Source of the DNA: Protonemura montana
Taxonomy: Eukaryota > Arthropoda > Insecta > Plecoptera > Nemouridae
Direction of reading: 5' to 3'
Length of the DNA: 64,000 nucleotides
Assembly (NCBI GenBank): GCA_947568835.1
Contig: OX387603.1
Span: 20,608,651-20,672,650, forward strand
Shown: positions 11,401-26,400 of the stretch, in pieces
How positions within the stretch are numbered: position 1 is the first letter of the stretch
How the letters are laid out: each line of letters begins with the position of its first letter
Made by a program: the position numbers and the translations under genes
The notes under the pieces: generated by a model
Seen by the model: only the letters and a program-made list of their open reading frames with translations
Database searches by the model: none
Told to the model about the DNA's origin: nothing

Positions 11401-14400
11401 CTGCTCCTCGTGGAAAACCTGAGGTCGCAGCTTTTCTTGACAGCGCAACACTGACGTCGAATGTGATTTATGTCTCAAACGTGACATTCGGACGCACACG
11501 CGAAGTTTTGAATACAATAAAGCCATCGAATCGTACAGCAGCATCGGTAATTTTTCACGTTTGTTCGCCGATGCGTGCGTTGTTTTGCGTACGTGCGTGC
11601 GTGCCTGCGTAGACGATGAGATGCGTTCACGACTTGCACTTGTGCTCGGAAAGATACGCGAGTGAAGCGTTGTTAGTTGTTGTTCTGTTACCAAAAGCGG
11701 TCTAGCAGCCCCCCGATCTTAAATGTGTGGTTGTTCTGGGCCACATTCTTGCATTTTATAGAGAAAAAGTACAATAAGGTTGCAAGTTTTTTATTTATTT
11801 TTTTACATCTAAGTAAGAAAACAAACAAGAATCACCTGTAGTTTTATGCCGGCTTTTGCTGAATGCATATTATGACAAGGCACAAATGCGGGGTCCATAA
11901 AAACTTGCAAAGTAGTTCCCATATCGATCAAATTAATATCCGATTTTTTATCAATATTATCATTTTTTAGTATCTTCGTAGATGAATTGATGTCGAAATC
12001 AGTGCAAATGTCACGAAATCAGGGCTCGCGAAAACAGACAGCGGCCACTGCGACAACTGATTTCCTATTTACATTTTTATCATTCATGCAAACCCACAAA
12101 AAAAAAACATTCATTACCATCGGTCGTGTGGTAACTGACCACATATTCGCCGCTGCCTATCTAGTCGTCGGTAGATTCGTGTGGTCAAGCGGGCCAGTTC
12201 GTTGAACCGCGGGGTGGGCCAACATTGGGCCGACACTGGCCAGATTTGGAAGTACCGAATCTACCAGGCGCGCAGGACGGCCCTACAGGTAGGTGCCGGC
12301 CACGGGCAGGTTTACTCTAACTACTTGGACCGCGGCATCGCTTCTAGTCGAGATACCGAAGCAGTGAAGGACACGCGGCGAGGATGGCCGGCCGGACGGC
12401 GGCGGCAAAAAAGTGGAATGTGGATCTGAATTTTAGTCGGCGCGCTCGGCGTGCTCTGAGAACCCGCAATCGTTGTTGACGAGAAATAAGTTTTCGGACG
12501 TTATTCAGGCACTGGAAATGCATTTAAAATCTATTTTACCTGAAGGAGGAGAGGGGTTTGCGTCCTGTTTAAAGACACCACTGCTAAACATGGCTACTCA
12601 TTTTTTTTTAAACTTTCAGCTCAAGTCTTGGCAGGTATTAGGGGACTTTTTTCTTGCAAGTGAAAAATATCGGTCCCAGCCGGTTCGAATGGTATTTTTT
12701 CAGCGTTTTATGGGATAGTACGGTTTACATAGACCGCGGCACGGCTGTGACTCGGTACTCCCTTTCTCTCTTCAAGATTGGAAAGCCAGAGCGGATACTT
12801 GCGGTCAGTCTATCAGAAGCAAATGTCGCGAGAAATATTTCTTACAGCATTGTTCCTCACAATAAATTGACGTAGTTGATCGTTTCATATTCTTTCTTAA
12901 AACAGCAAATAGCTTGAATAGGTCAGGGCTTTGCAATTTTTTTAAAATAAATTGTTTTCTGCCGCACTTCCAAGTGCCTTGTTAACCTGATGTCCAACCC
13001 CCATTGCGTCATCAGTCTGTCATCTCTTTCTATAGTAACTCGATGCAGTGGTTATTCAATTTTATCAGATTGCACACAATTCTCATTACGTCCACGCACT
13101 ACCAATTCGTTTTTTTTACAGACTAAATATATAGGTCAAAGTCGTAGACGAGCCCGACTCCAGTTTAACGAATGATTACCAACACACATGCGTCTCAAGA
13201 ATTTCTGAAGAAGCCACTTTATTTCTTGAGAATTGCATGATTACCTCCTCATCTTACATGGCCAAATTGATTTTATTTCTGGTGCGAATCACGAAGCGAG
13301 TCGCTTTTTTTATTGCACCAAGAAGGTAATGGTGAGGTCGCAACCAGTTATCCGAGAAGGCAATCTTGTTTTTGGGTGTGAAATTTGAATAACTTTACGA
13401 TGTCGTATACTGCAGCGCGCGCTTTTTGGTCGTCTTATATGATTTGTGGGGGCAAGCGAAGCCAAGGTTTGGGCGGATTTTCATAGAGCGCACACGCGCA
13501 TCCACATGCGATGGTTTATTCCTGTTGTCAGTAATCAGAAGTTGTCACTTTTGGAAGGGCCGACATGCCCAAAGTGGGCACGTATGTAAATGATTAATTA
13601 AAAGCAACGGATGCGAACATCAAGTATGTCGCATTATTGATCGGCCACGGTGTCTGCCGCTATGCAAATTATTCTATACGGCAGACCATTATTATTGACA
13701 GGTGATTTACATAAGCTATTTTCGTGGGGTTATTGCTGGCCATTTGTATTTTAGTTTGTCAGGTAAAGATAGTTTAGACGGACGCCAAATGCACAGAGTT
13801 CAAGTTTTTGGGTGCCATTGAGTTCGCACAAATTTGGAAAATAAAAAAACGATTTTTTTTTTTTTTAACTTTAAAACACGCTTGGATTCCAAATAATGGG
13901 GGTTTATTGCGGGTCTAATCCTCTCCTACCCCAAAAATCTACTCTATGATTTGACACCGTGAACTTAAAACAATTACAAACAAAATCAAAGAAATGAGAG
14001 CTTTCTTGTTTGTAGTAATTGGGAAGGAAAAAATTTAACTAGAACTTGAAAACGAATCTTGCAGTGAAGATGGGAACAGAAGGAACGGGAAACTGAATGT
14101 TAATCTGCTACAAGATCGGAATAATTTAATTGTTGGTACTGCCCGTTTACAAATAGCATTATAATTTAATTACAACGTACTATAAATTACTAAGCTGAGT
14201 TTATTATTATCCGCGACTGCACGTGGGATCTCAGTTAAGAAATTAACAACACTTAACGTCTCATAAAATATCTTAAAAATAAATCAGTCCCTTTAAAATT
14301 CCGCACAATCGATGCAATCTTGTCGACACAATCGACGTCGTACTTTGCCATCTAATTTTAGAATCGCAATTTACATCCCGTCATTGTCATCGGTCCCCGT

Positions 14401-17400
14401 GATTTAATGGACAACATGTTTCAGTGAGAGAAGCAGTAGGTGTCGGTGCAAAAAGCCACTCATGCTCTGTTGACATTACCAAAGTCTAATGTGTCAATTC
14501 TGTCAACTGTCAGCTGTCAAGACACAGATGTTGGAGCACCTGTTCCCGCGAGGCAAGTCATGCGTTGGTCAATGTCACCAACGCCACTTCACTTTACCTA
14601 ATTAAGTGACATTCGTAATTTGTATCAGATTTTCTGCGTTATTTACGATCGAACAGTAACACACTTTTCCGGCAGAGGCGCCACCGGTCGTATTGGGGTC
14701 ACATGCGGGCCAACTGTCATTTTAAAAAAAAATTTATAATTTTTTTCTATATTTTGTTCAGTGATTAAAATCACTCAGTTTCCTTTTGCTTAAAAGCTTT
14801 AATCGTGTTTTCCGAGCTTCTATGGGAATATTGCTACCAGTTATATCAATCTTGTGAATAAGTTTTCATACATAATGAGTTTTTTAAAATCTTGCCACTA
14901 AAATCACCACTGAAATTTCATTCATGATTTTGTAGCAACGCTGGGGGGCAGGCCTTGTGCTGATTTGTGTCTTCTCTCACGGGCCAGACTGCATGTAATT
15001 AATGTTTAAAAGTCGAAGCTGTGGCCTGTAAATGCTTCTTTCAAGCGAATGATGGCAGGCAGTTTTCCACGCTAATCGATAAAATGCATGCTTGAATCAG
15101 AACATGGCTTTTACTGTAATTAATCGCGTGAAAATGGTGCAATTTCCTGTCGGATATAGCTAATTTTCCAGGCAATTTCCACGAATGCTAGGGGTTCCTT
15201 AGGAACTAGGGAGGGAGACAGGCATAACCGCTGCCGCATTGATCTTTAAATGCGTTTTCTTCATAAGGCATCTCCCAGTAATTTACATTAAAATTATATA
15301 TCTGGTGTTGTTTTATTGAGGGAGTAGCACAAGTTTTAATGGGGTGAGGGATGCATGGAATTGCTAGTGCCAAAATACCCAAACGGTTTGGCGTGTTGGA
15401 AACACCGGTTCTCGGTAAATCACCGAAGTTAAGCAACACTCCGTTAGGTCAGGTACTGAATGGGTGTCCATCATCCACAGGAGAAATTTTGTTCCGTAGA
15501 TAAGCTGGAGGGATGCAATTTTTAGCATCAACTTCATTCGTCGTGATTATCAATCTCTCGACAGCATGGGTTTGTGGAAAAATCCTTTTGCTCGTGTTTT
15601 AAAATCCTTTGAAGAGAACGTTAAGCTAGTAGTCCCCTTGGTGTTCTTTGACAGGAGCACGCTACGTGCCGGCACCGGGGTTTCGTTGCCTCCTTCAAGG
15701 TCAGAAGAGGTTCATCATCATCCTCATCCTCATCATCACCAGTGCCAGAAAGACAGTTGTCCAAACAGTGCGTCGTTAAAACCCACAAATCAATTGGTCA
15801 CTGTCATTTAAAAACACGGTACCTTTAAAAATTGCTATCCAAACCTTTCCATGGGATAAAGTTGAAAATTATTTGAAAACTATGATTTTTGGGTAATTTT
15901 TGGAATGATTGGTCACATGTCCTAAAAGTCAAAACGTTGATTGCTGGAAAATGTGAACTCTATCCGACACCCAAAGCGACCATTCATGTTTCACAAGACC
16001 CAACAGGTGATATTAACTAAATTTTCTTCATTCTCAGCCTATATTCAGATTCGACTCGTCCCTGTCTTCGCAATCATTATCCATATATTTGATGAAATGC
16101 TCTTCGAAATTCGGCGAGCCAAGTGAGACTCTCTTGACATTTGAATTGTGCGTGTACGCGCGCCTTCTGTTTTTCTTATTTTGTAATGTACGTCACCGCC
16201 GCGGCGAGGAAAACGCCGGTAGAGCGACGCCGAGTGACGTCACGAGTGCGAATCTGCGATGCGTCACGCACTGTTCTGTCTTGGAATGAGAGAGAGAGAC
16301 AATGGAGTAGGTGGGAGAGGACGGGGTGGGTCTCTCATGGGGTGCGAGCCAGCTCACGGAGATGGGACAGTGTGTAGGTGCTAGGATTGGGGGGGTTGGG
16401 TGGGAGGGATGATGATACGGCGCGTGGAATGCCTCTTGAGACTCGAGACTTGAGGCACGTTGAATTTGATAATGGAGTGTATTTTTTACTGTACCTGCAG
16501 AATGTGTGTTACTGCAGTGCAAAGTAACAGAAACAATGATGAATCGCGCTCTCTTTCATGGTAGAAGAAGTTGGTTATAGAAATATGAGCAAATCGACAA
16601 AGATTCTATTTCTTCTCTCGCATTGAGATGAGATGAGATGATCAATTTATCAAACGAGTGATGATCTTTGGTGTAACACCGGATCACAATTTTAGGGCTC
16701 GGAGTCACAGTCACCACGGCCAACCTATTTTCGTTAAGAAAATGTTTTTCTTTGCGTTTTTTCAACGAAGAAATAATCTAGTGAAGCCGAGAAAGTCTCC
16801 AAGAAACCATCAGAATCACGTTCCACGAGAGTGGCGTGCACAAAAAACAACAGCCAAATTATTAATCACTCTGCTCACAAAAAGACACGTTTTTAATTTT
16901 TCACTCTAGCCAGATTCAAAATGTCAAGGTCTATTCGTAACATGACTTCCCCATCGCGGTGCCTAATTACTCATTAGATTTTCATATTTCGGTCCGAGCA
17001 TGGATACTGAATCTCATGTCCGCTCTGCGCATCCCAGAAGTAGGGGTACCACGTCACACCGGCTTCGTTACAGAGTGATACATGGGCACCCCCTCTCCGG
17101 CCCCCTAATCAAATAGCAGCTCATTACCGAAGTCTGCGCTGCATGATGCACCACATATCGAGTTGACAAGTGTAGCAATTCATTGTCAACCGACGCCGAC
17201 GCCGACGCATGGCGAGAGGCCAGCACATGGTGTGTCGACGACTTCCTCTTCGCCAGAGAGCGACATTGAGGGAGGGATTCATGTCGCTTCATAATTAATC
17301 ACATTCACCGGCTCACACGTGGAATCAACTTGAACCAAGTGTCTGCATTCACGCCCTTGTGGCATGGAATCACCGCATGGTACGACCCTCCATGTGACAA

Positions 17401-20400
17401 CTTGCCAGAGACTAGTTTTATCCGTGTCACAACTAGGAAATGACATTTTCAGGTGATTTGGGAAGACTATTTGGGCCTTTTTATGGTCTGATTATACTCG
17501 ACATTGCGAGTAACATTACTAGTTGACTGCTAGACAATTTTTATCTGTTTCGCCTTCTTTCGACCCCAAGAAAGACAGTTTTCTTTTTACATTTATTAGT
17601 TTTTTTTACCAAAATAGTTTTTATTAGTTTCATAGCTGCAAGTGCATGCTGCAAAGGAATTTAAATTTGAAAATTGAAGCAAATTATTCTAGAAGGTATA
17701 GTTACTTTGCTTCAGTTATAACTTTGAAGAATTATCAAGGGTGCATGTGTGGTGTTAATTCCTGTTAATTCCAACTTGTAGACTCAGAAATCAGAAATCA
17801 GGTGTCGGTTGTTTGGAGATGACTGATGGTGTAATCATCGGAACGCTAATTTCCCCAGCTCCCCTCGGGCAGGTTTGCTACGAGAGCAGAAGGAACATTA
17901 GAACCAGAGTCTACCCATGGTGATTGCCAGTTCATCACACTCTTAGCGTTCACTTCCCTGTTCAAGGTGCGAAGCTGTTTCCAGCAACTAACTTTTGCAT
18001 ATCGCTCTTGTTCAAATTGGGGGAAAGAATACGGCTGACAGCTTTAGCATGTAGGCTATATATGCAACAATATAATTTTCGGCAGGTGGTGTAAATGGTC
18101 CACCCCCACTTATCAGTTGTATCGTACTACCAGGTTGTATTAAACATCATCCCACGCTATGATCTTGCAGCTAACATTTAGCGTGGATTTCTGTGTCTCT
18201 AAATTTTTATGGAACATGGCCTAGAAGTCATTTGATGGAAGAATAACACAGATTTCAATCGAAAGTAATCACAAAGAAGAAGAAATAATAGAGTAAAACA
18301 ATGTGTATGCCTCAACCACTGCATAACGAACTGTATTTGAACATGGGATACACTTTAATATCCAAAAATATCTAGACCTATAAGGTTACCTGATTTTAGA
18401 CGAAATAAGAGTTCACAATTGTTTATCTTCTGAGAGGGCGAACAATGCCCCTCAGGTATTGACGTGTGGGTGTAGGGCATGGAAGCCAAACTTTTGTTTT
18501 GTCGAGTTGGGAACTTCCTTCGCGGGCATGATTAACAAAATGCTTTCAGCAACATTATGATACTCGAGAAAGCACCTTCAAAGTTAAGACTTAAGGCACA
18601 CAACTGAATGTAATAAGTCAAGCAATGATACGGTGACTAAAAAAACGTGAAACAATCACGGGCGGTTTCTGTTGTTTTCTCAATTACCAATGTAGCCTGC
18701 AGTCCCTAGATGGATATGAAGAGGAGTGCCGCTTTATTCCTTCCGTGCACATCTTCCACGCTTTGCGTACCTTTTTTATGGTAATCTGGTTCACGGTTTG
18801 ATTGGTTAATTAGTAGATCTGGTTTGGAAGATATCAGGAAAAAAAATTGAAACGAGTTTCACCTGTATTTTAGCATATTTTTCTTTATGAAGTGTTCATT
18901 TTACAACGAAAAGTAATCGATCTAAGATATAATCACTAACAAGTTCGATAGCTATCAGTTAATTCAATTAAATATCTTTTGAAGCTAAGTGCTTATTAAA
19001 ATAATTTTTATTTCATGAATTTGTAAAAACGTATAAATCAAATCATATTGAATTAAAACCCATTAGGGTATCCAATTTAGGCTTACAAATTTGATAGCAA
19101 GATGAAAAAGAAACCAATATCGCGTGCAAACCTGCTAAAATCTCTAATGCGGTCACCGCATTCGGCACAAATCTTCGTCGATCCATTAGGACCACTTTAG
19201 TACTGACTTGCTTTGAAAAATCAAACCAACCCTAAAAAAACTATCCTTATCCCCGATCCTCATTGTCTCAGTATCATTTCCAAACGACCAGTACCGTGTT
19301 TACATCCTTCTACACTATAGTTTTAGCATCTTAGCTACATCTCCATAGCGAGTTGTCATCTGCATCTTTCGTTGGCAGCTGTCATCATATCCCCCCGTCT
19401 CAGAATCGCTCTCTCTCTCTCTCTCCTCCCACTACTTCGTGCTAGCCTAGCCATGCTCTCTGCTCTGCGTGTGACTTGTAGTAGTTAGTCACATTGAAAC
19501 TCGCCAGTGCGGAGGTGGTCTCTGGTCTTTGCTCGGCTACCGTTGTTCGTGAACTGTCAAACGGGATAAGATTTTCAGTCAATGAAGTGAAAAGTTTATC
19601 AGTGCAACGATCGTGTGGAGTTCGGCAGTTAGCATCGGATTTCAGCTTGTTTGGATCTATTACTTTAAAATCGCCAACATAAATTTTAAGGTAATTTTTA
19701 ATATGAAACGTTTGGCGCTTTAATGGGCTATTTATTTAGCTATGGGGCACTTTTGCGACTTTTCCAATTACGAGAGCATCATAGGGTAATTACTTTTGAA
19801 GATTTTTGAAGCAGGAGGAGGTCCACACCCACCCACGAAGCTGTCACTAAGCGATCATCTTCTGGTAGATTATAGCAGCTGGGACATAATCACTCTCGTA
19901 TTTCCTCAAAAGTTTTGGCTAGCGAATTAATTTTGGGATGGGTTCTTGCCCACTCTTGGCAACTCATGGAATTATTACTGTTAACGATTAGATTATTGTA
20001 ATCAATGGCAGTTGATTTGTTTATGTTGTGGCATTCGATTGTACGGGATGTGATTGCTTGCATTACTGCCATTGGTATGCACATGGATGATTAGTTGTCA
20101 AATGTGCAATTATCATGCAGTGAGTGCGAGGTGTTAAAAAAGTTGGTTACCAAGTCCGTTCAAGGGAGGCACATACCTTGGCTCGAGCGTGTTGTTTATT
20201 TATAATTTGTGCTCGTGGTGGCGAATGCGTCGTCTACGATTACCAATCGCTGAATTGTGATTTGCGTTTTTCTGTCAGGTGCAAATCGGTTGCACGCCTT
20301 TGCTTTGCAGAAAAGTAGACAAAGTGTGTCCCAAAAACTCAGGTACTTCGATTTCTAACAATAAACCTTGACTCGATTGGACTGAGTTGTTGAATGTTTC

Positions 20401-23400
20401 TCGTACTGAGGGTAACCCCAGTGCGTCTGGATGTTTGCAAAGATCACTTGTTTACCTGATGGGAAAGGTTAGGTACGTGAGTTGGCAAGACAAGTTATAG
20501 ATGGTCGATTCGAGACGGGTTGAAATTTTGACACTTGACAAGATAAACATGAATATATCATTGAGCCCCCCTAATTTACACTTGTCAAATTTAAAATCAG
20601 TGCGTTTTATTGCGTTAAATTTGTGCACTTATTTATACTTTTTTGTGTTGTAGCTAAATAGGAACTTGATAAATACTGAATTTCAATATTATCAAACAGT
20701 GATACGTGCCTTTAAAGTGCAAAGGGCATTCATCTGTAACATGGTTTCGTCTCAAAGTAAAGATTCCAAATTAGATACAAGAGATCATGCAATGTTTACC
20801 AGCATAGGATTACTGCATACTGGGATCTCATTACCTTGCTATTGATTGGTAAACCTAACTTGTTCGCTTGGTTAAAACCTAACTAAGCCAAGCGATATCA
20901 CAATACTTCGGATGACTTACTGGGCTTAATAGTAGCTACGATCTTCTGTGCTGAATTAGCCCTTGATCTTGGAAGCTGATAACAATACTGTAATCTTGTG
21001 AAAGGAACCGCTTAAATTTACCACATGTTGCTGTTGCGATGTGGAATTTTGACGAACTTGTAGATATGTTAGCGAAAAGTTTCTTTGACATTTTGGTAAA
21101 TCATTTGCAACTAAAAAAAAAAAAAAATAGCGATAGAATAACATCTTATTCCTAAGATAACAGATCAAATGATTGCACTTTATTTTATTTTTATTGTCTA
21201 CCCTTTTGACATCGATGAAAACTATATATTTTTTAATGTGTCGATTTTTGACGACACTTTTATCGTGTCCGCAGTTGCTCAAATCGGTCGAATTGAAACG
21301 CAGGAGTCGGTTTTTAATGCCAATAAAAATTCAAAACATTTTCATGACCCGAGCTTTTGGAAATTCTAATTTGTTGATAAGACTTTATTCGACACCGAAA
21401 TGGCTGAGAACGGTGCTATGAATTGGTAGAATGGTTTTCAAAAATAAATTATAAGGGCAATGGACCTATGGCTTGATAATTTGCAACCAGTTCTTTGAAG
21501 GAGTTAAAGCTCCATTGAAAATCTTCAACGATTGAACTAGTTCCGAAGGAGCGATGCACTCTCGAAGCAATCTGATTCCGAGACATAAGATGCAATATTT
21601 ATTTTTCTAATAACCGTCCTTCAAGACTTTTAAGTTCCAAGATTATACATCAATTCTATCTTCTTTCATGCTATCTCCATTTTTGATACTCATCTTAAAA
21701 GCACAGATTTTTTTTAATTGCTTCCAAATATGTGCATATATTTTTATGAATTCTTTTTAGGCTGTTAGATGAACAGAGTAGTTACATAAATTACATGTCT
21801 GGAATAGCCTTCCTATCTGTTCCCTTCTCAATTAACATGAATTGCTTTATGCTAAGTAATCTGGATAATCCATGTGCAAGTGGGCAACACCCATATATTT
21901 ATTAAATATTGAACTAAGATGATAATTATCGATTATGCGCCCTTCACTGTGCAGATAGATATACCTTGAAGCTTCACAGCACGAATTTCTTGTCTTTTTT
22001 TCCTTTCCTCTCATTCTGCACGCTCATGTGCCGGCTGAAATTCGCCCACGAATCTTCAAGATGGCGCTTCTACCCACATCCTCAAGACAAGATTAATAAA
22101 AGTTGAAGTGCAATTTTAGATCATGTTCGCGATATGCGTCATGCTTTTACATCCGAGAGCGTTTTTTTGACCGTTATGAAGAACGCTGAGCCGTGTATTC
22201 ATCTTGCCGAAGAAAAAAATAAAAAAACAACGCGTTCTTTCTGTTTCTAGAGTCACAATTTGTGTTAAAGTACATTTAGCTAACACGTGCTTGATGTATG
22301 TGGTTTCGAGAATAAATTTTCTCCCAGCATTGTGTGGCATCATTGAGTGGCATGGATAAAAAGATGATATTTGCGTCCCAAAATAGCAGCCCAATGACTA
22401 TTACCTACTAGTTTGAAATGTGCAGTGTACAGTATCTTTGGTCTAGCCCGTGAGAGAAGATACCAGCCCAAGGACTACCCTCCCTCCTCCGCTAGCATTG
22501 CTACCAACTCATGAATGACATTTCGGTTGTGAGATAAGTGTCTGGATTCCAAAATACTTATTAAATCTACAACTAATAGGCAGAAAAATGATCGTAATAA
22601 CTTCAAAAACATAACATCTTGGCACGATAAAAACTCACTTAGAACGACCGGTGGCGTCTCTGGCGGAAAGTACCTGTTTTCTCTGAACGAAGTATAAATA
22701 TTCACGAAAAGATGGAACCTTTCTTTGTACCATCTTCGAAATTACAGTTTAATGGGAAGTCAGGCCCAATAAAGTCATTATGGTATTTCTCGTGCGGAAT
22801 TTTCTATTTATAAATTGTACCAAACATGCTTTTTTTCCCCTCGAGTGGGTGTGTATCTGTCAGACTTGGCAGCTGAGAACTTGTAAAAACCTGCTGTTCT
22901 TCTCATTTGTGGCATGCACTCAAGCACAGTGTATCCCAAAAATTCAGGTGCGTCAATTTCTAACAATGAGTCGTTGTTTGGCATTTCTGGAAGTCAATAT
23001 TTACCTCTGAAACATGTAAGTTGTCAGTCTAGATTGATTGGGCTTTGTTGTCGAATGTCTCTCCTACAGAGGGTTGCGACTGGCTTTTTGAAAAGATTAC
23101 TGGCTAATCTGACGGAAAGGGGTGAGTTGGCAAAAAATCTTGGATCGTCAGGTCGAGAGATGTTTAAATGTTGGCACGCGACAAGATGCGCGGGAATGGA
23201 ACAAAACCATCCTACATAGTTTCCACTTGAAAACTCGAAATACCAACGCACATTTTTTTTTGGATGCACCATAGTTATGTAGACATGGCGCAATGTGTCA
23301 TTGACAGTTATATTTCTTTCCTTCGCCCAGATTTTCATCTAATTATGTGTTTCTTATGAATGTACAACATAGTTAGGCTCGTAATGCATCATTCCTGCAC

Positions 23401-26400
23401 GAAATACGCTCTAGAGAAACTTAATTGTAAAATGAAACCGGAAATGTGTTTTCGATTCTGTCCCAAAATTAAACACTGTGGCTTTGTGTCGAGATCTCGG
23501 GGGTGAAAAGTCTGGCACGCTCCTTCATAAAATGCTAGACATCTCGTCACCGGTGCTGTATCTCGTAGACGAGAAGCCGCCAACGATATTTCTTTCATCT
23601 ACACTTTAATTCAACTAAGATCTAAATTTATATAGATACCTCTCATCTCATCTTCATTACCTAATGTACCTACGGCTCGAAGGACGGATCTATTTTTACA
23701 TAATTAAAACTTGTGCCAAGGTAAGGAAGGTGTGACAATATTATGAAATGAATTTCAATACAAGAGTCATGACTGGTAAACGACGGCACTAAAATGCTAC
23801 GTTACTTTTCCCCGTTATGATGTACGTGAACGACATCGTGGTCGACAGAATAATAGCAGGCGCTGCCAGAGTTTTGCCAAATTTGGGCATCAACCCGTTT
23901 TCCTTAGCTATCCACGCTCGGAGAATTCTAAACGCACTTAATTTTATGTATCATCAACATACTTGTATTGATACTAACGGTGTAGTAAACATGTATCGAT
24001 AAAATTGAAACAGATTTCAGGAAATATTTAGAATTTTTGTTGCTATTTGTAGCCCAGCATTCAAGATTTAATTACTCACATTCGGAATTGAGGTGTTTGA
24101 TCGATCTAGACATGTTTAAAACACGTAATCCGATTATGGGTGGACCCTTTGTTTATTCAAAATTCATGTTTTGGCTGAGGGCTACACCCAATGGGCTTCG
24201 ACATCGATAGTCAAGCCAATTTGGGCGTTTTCACTACTAGAATAATCGCATTCTACAATCCAGTGTTTTTCTCGAAATGTGTCAGGAAATCGTGATAATC
24301 GTGATAGAAGTTTTTAAGAGTTATTACCCCGATTTCTTATCATAATTCAAATGTGGCAAGTGAAGATCAAGCTCCGGCCTTTTTATGTAGTTCGGAACGG
24401 TATTTTTTATTTATTCAAATAGACTTGCATTGTATTAGTTGACGAGCTCAAATCCTGTCAGTCCGATATGAAATCAAATAATTATTTTATTTTAGATTTA
24501 AATTTAGTGCTTTTAGATAATTGCAAATATTTTTTAGCCTCCTCTACCACTAGTCACTTTACTTACAGGTACCTTAATACATTCTGGAACTTATTTCTTG
24601 CCATAGGCTTTTGAAACTGCAGAGACCACCCAAAATGTGGAAATCGTACCATGTCATTAGTGCTACCTACTTGGTATGTTCATGATGAGGCTTATTCAAA
24701 AATTACAATATCTTTCAAGGTAACTTCACAGGGTCTTATGCTCCATCTCATTCTATGTTTGTGAATGGAGAAGATAGGCAAATCAAAAATGGTTATCACT
24801 TATCACCATACTCCCTATACTCCTTATTTGCTCATACTATCTTTAACAGGTGCAAATGTGGAATTTCTAAGCTATTGGATTTCACCAAGTCTTTTACACT
24901 TACTCTCAGCTCTGCCTTGAAGTTTGGTGAAAACACTTAGTACAATAATTATTTTGTACAGTAATTGTTCTGGGTGTGTAGAAGGAGTGAGTCCTGCAAT
25001 AGGTACGCATTGATTCATGAACACTTTGTTTTGTAAGTAGTGGAATTCCTTTCTATGCCGTACAACACGGCACAAGTAACTGTATGGAATCATGTATATT
25101 TCTATGTGTACAGAGTAAACAACATTCAAACTCTTTATGACTGCAAAGCAAACAGTTCATAGCATTACGTAGACAGGAACAAGTTGCAATAACTTATAAC
25201 ATTCGATGGCAATTTAGAACCATTTCGAAGCCATTTAGATCCATTTTTGCCTTTGAGGGGGTTGTATTGACTCCACCTTCTTTTTCTGGGGAATCCAGAT
25301 AACAAAATCATTTTGAATTTTTTTAATTGGGGTTGGTAAAAACTGTTGCATCATTTAAAAAAATCGATTTTAATGAAAATGTTCCGGAAAATCCTTTTAA
25401 AAAAATATATATATAAAATCTTGATACAACTAATAAGGGAGGCTTTTCAAAATAGTTGGCTCGAATATTTTTTTATGTGTAGTGTAGTAGTGTTGAACAC
25501 ATTAAAGAAATTTGGGATTCTAAGCAGCTATAAAAACTCTGATTTTTTTTCTGAAAAGCACTAAAAAACCAGGCTCTTTTACAGGCTCTTTTACAATGCG
25601 TTTAACTATAGCACGAAATAATATTTTTGATTTTGTAAAGCGTCAATCTGTTGCCAGTAGTGTGATGAATCGCCTAGTTTTTGTTTGGTCACAATCGGAC
25701 AAGTGGTTTTGCCGATTAGTTGTATCGAGTAAACCTACATAAAGACCTGAGTAAGCACCCAATACAACTGTTGGAAACAAATTCATGCAAAGTGCTTCTA
25801 AAAAAGCATAAACTTTACCACTGGTGCAATCATTGAACAAAAATTACAAGTTCTTCGTAAAAAATTTAAATTAGATTTTTTTTTGTCTTGTAAAACAGAA
25901 ACCCTAGTTACAAACTGTGGTTACAGGCACTAGATTCTCTGAAGGAATGTGTATGTAGGACTTGCACAATTTACTCCACATTGTCTCATGCAAAAGTTTT
26001 TTTGTCAAGTTTGTTCACTTGTGGTCAACTTTTTACTGGGGTTTGGTACTAAATAGGTTTTGTAATACTAGATGAAGGATTATAAAAATTTTTGTGATAT
26101 TCATTTCTCCAGTTAAATAACTTACCTATATTGAATGTTGCTGATTGACTTGTGGTGTTTAACGACTCACTGTTCGCACTCTTTGCAAAATGACTACCTT
26201 AGAATAGGGATTGCTACTAAGTGGAGTCACCGTCATTTCGAGTGTTAGGAATTTTTTGTTGGTTCTCGTAGATTACTAGCATTTGAGACTGATTTACGCT
26301 CAATTATCTTTTTTAATACTAACCTCAACGATTGATTTACTTGTATCGATATTGTGAGCCATTATTATTTAATTTTAGAGGTTTGCTAAAAATGACGGTC

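Noticed and set aside
11341-11694. 117-codon minus-strand frame in a CpG-rich patch
   Set aside because: Composition explains the open frame; no domain, splice partner or repeat in protein pattern was seen. It may be regulatory DNA.
12181-12429. Plus-strand frame in a GC-rich block with a GGTAGG donor-like site
   Set aside because: No recognisable protein and no phase partner; the GC content makes long frames likely by chance.
16193-16522. 109-codon minus-strand frame
   Set aside because: It overlaps the CRE/GAGA/G-rich island and reads as low-complexity Pro/His/Ser from the G-rich strand.
25569-25594. 13 bp tandem duplication CAGGCTCTTTTAC
   Set aside because: Simple two-copy slippage with no further context.
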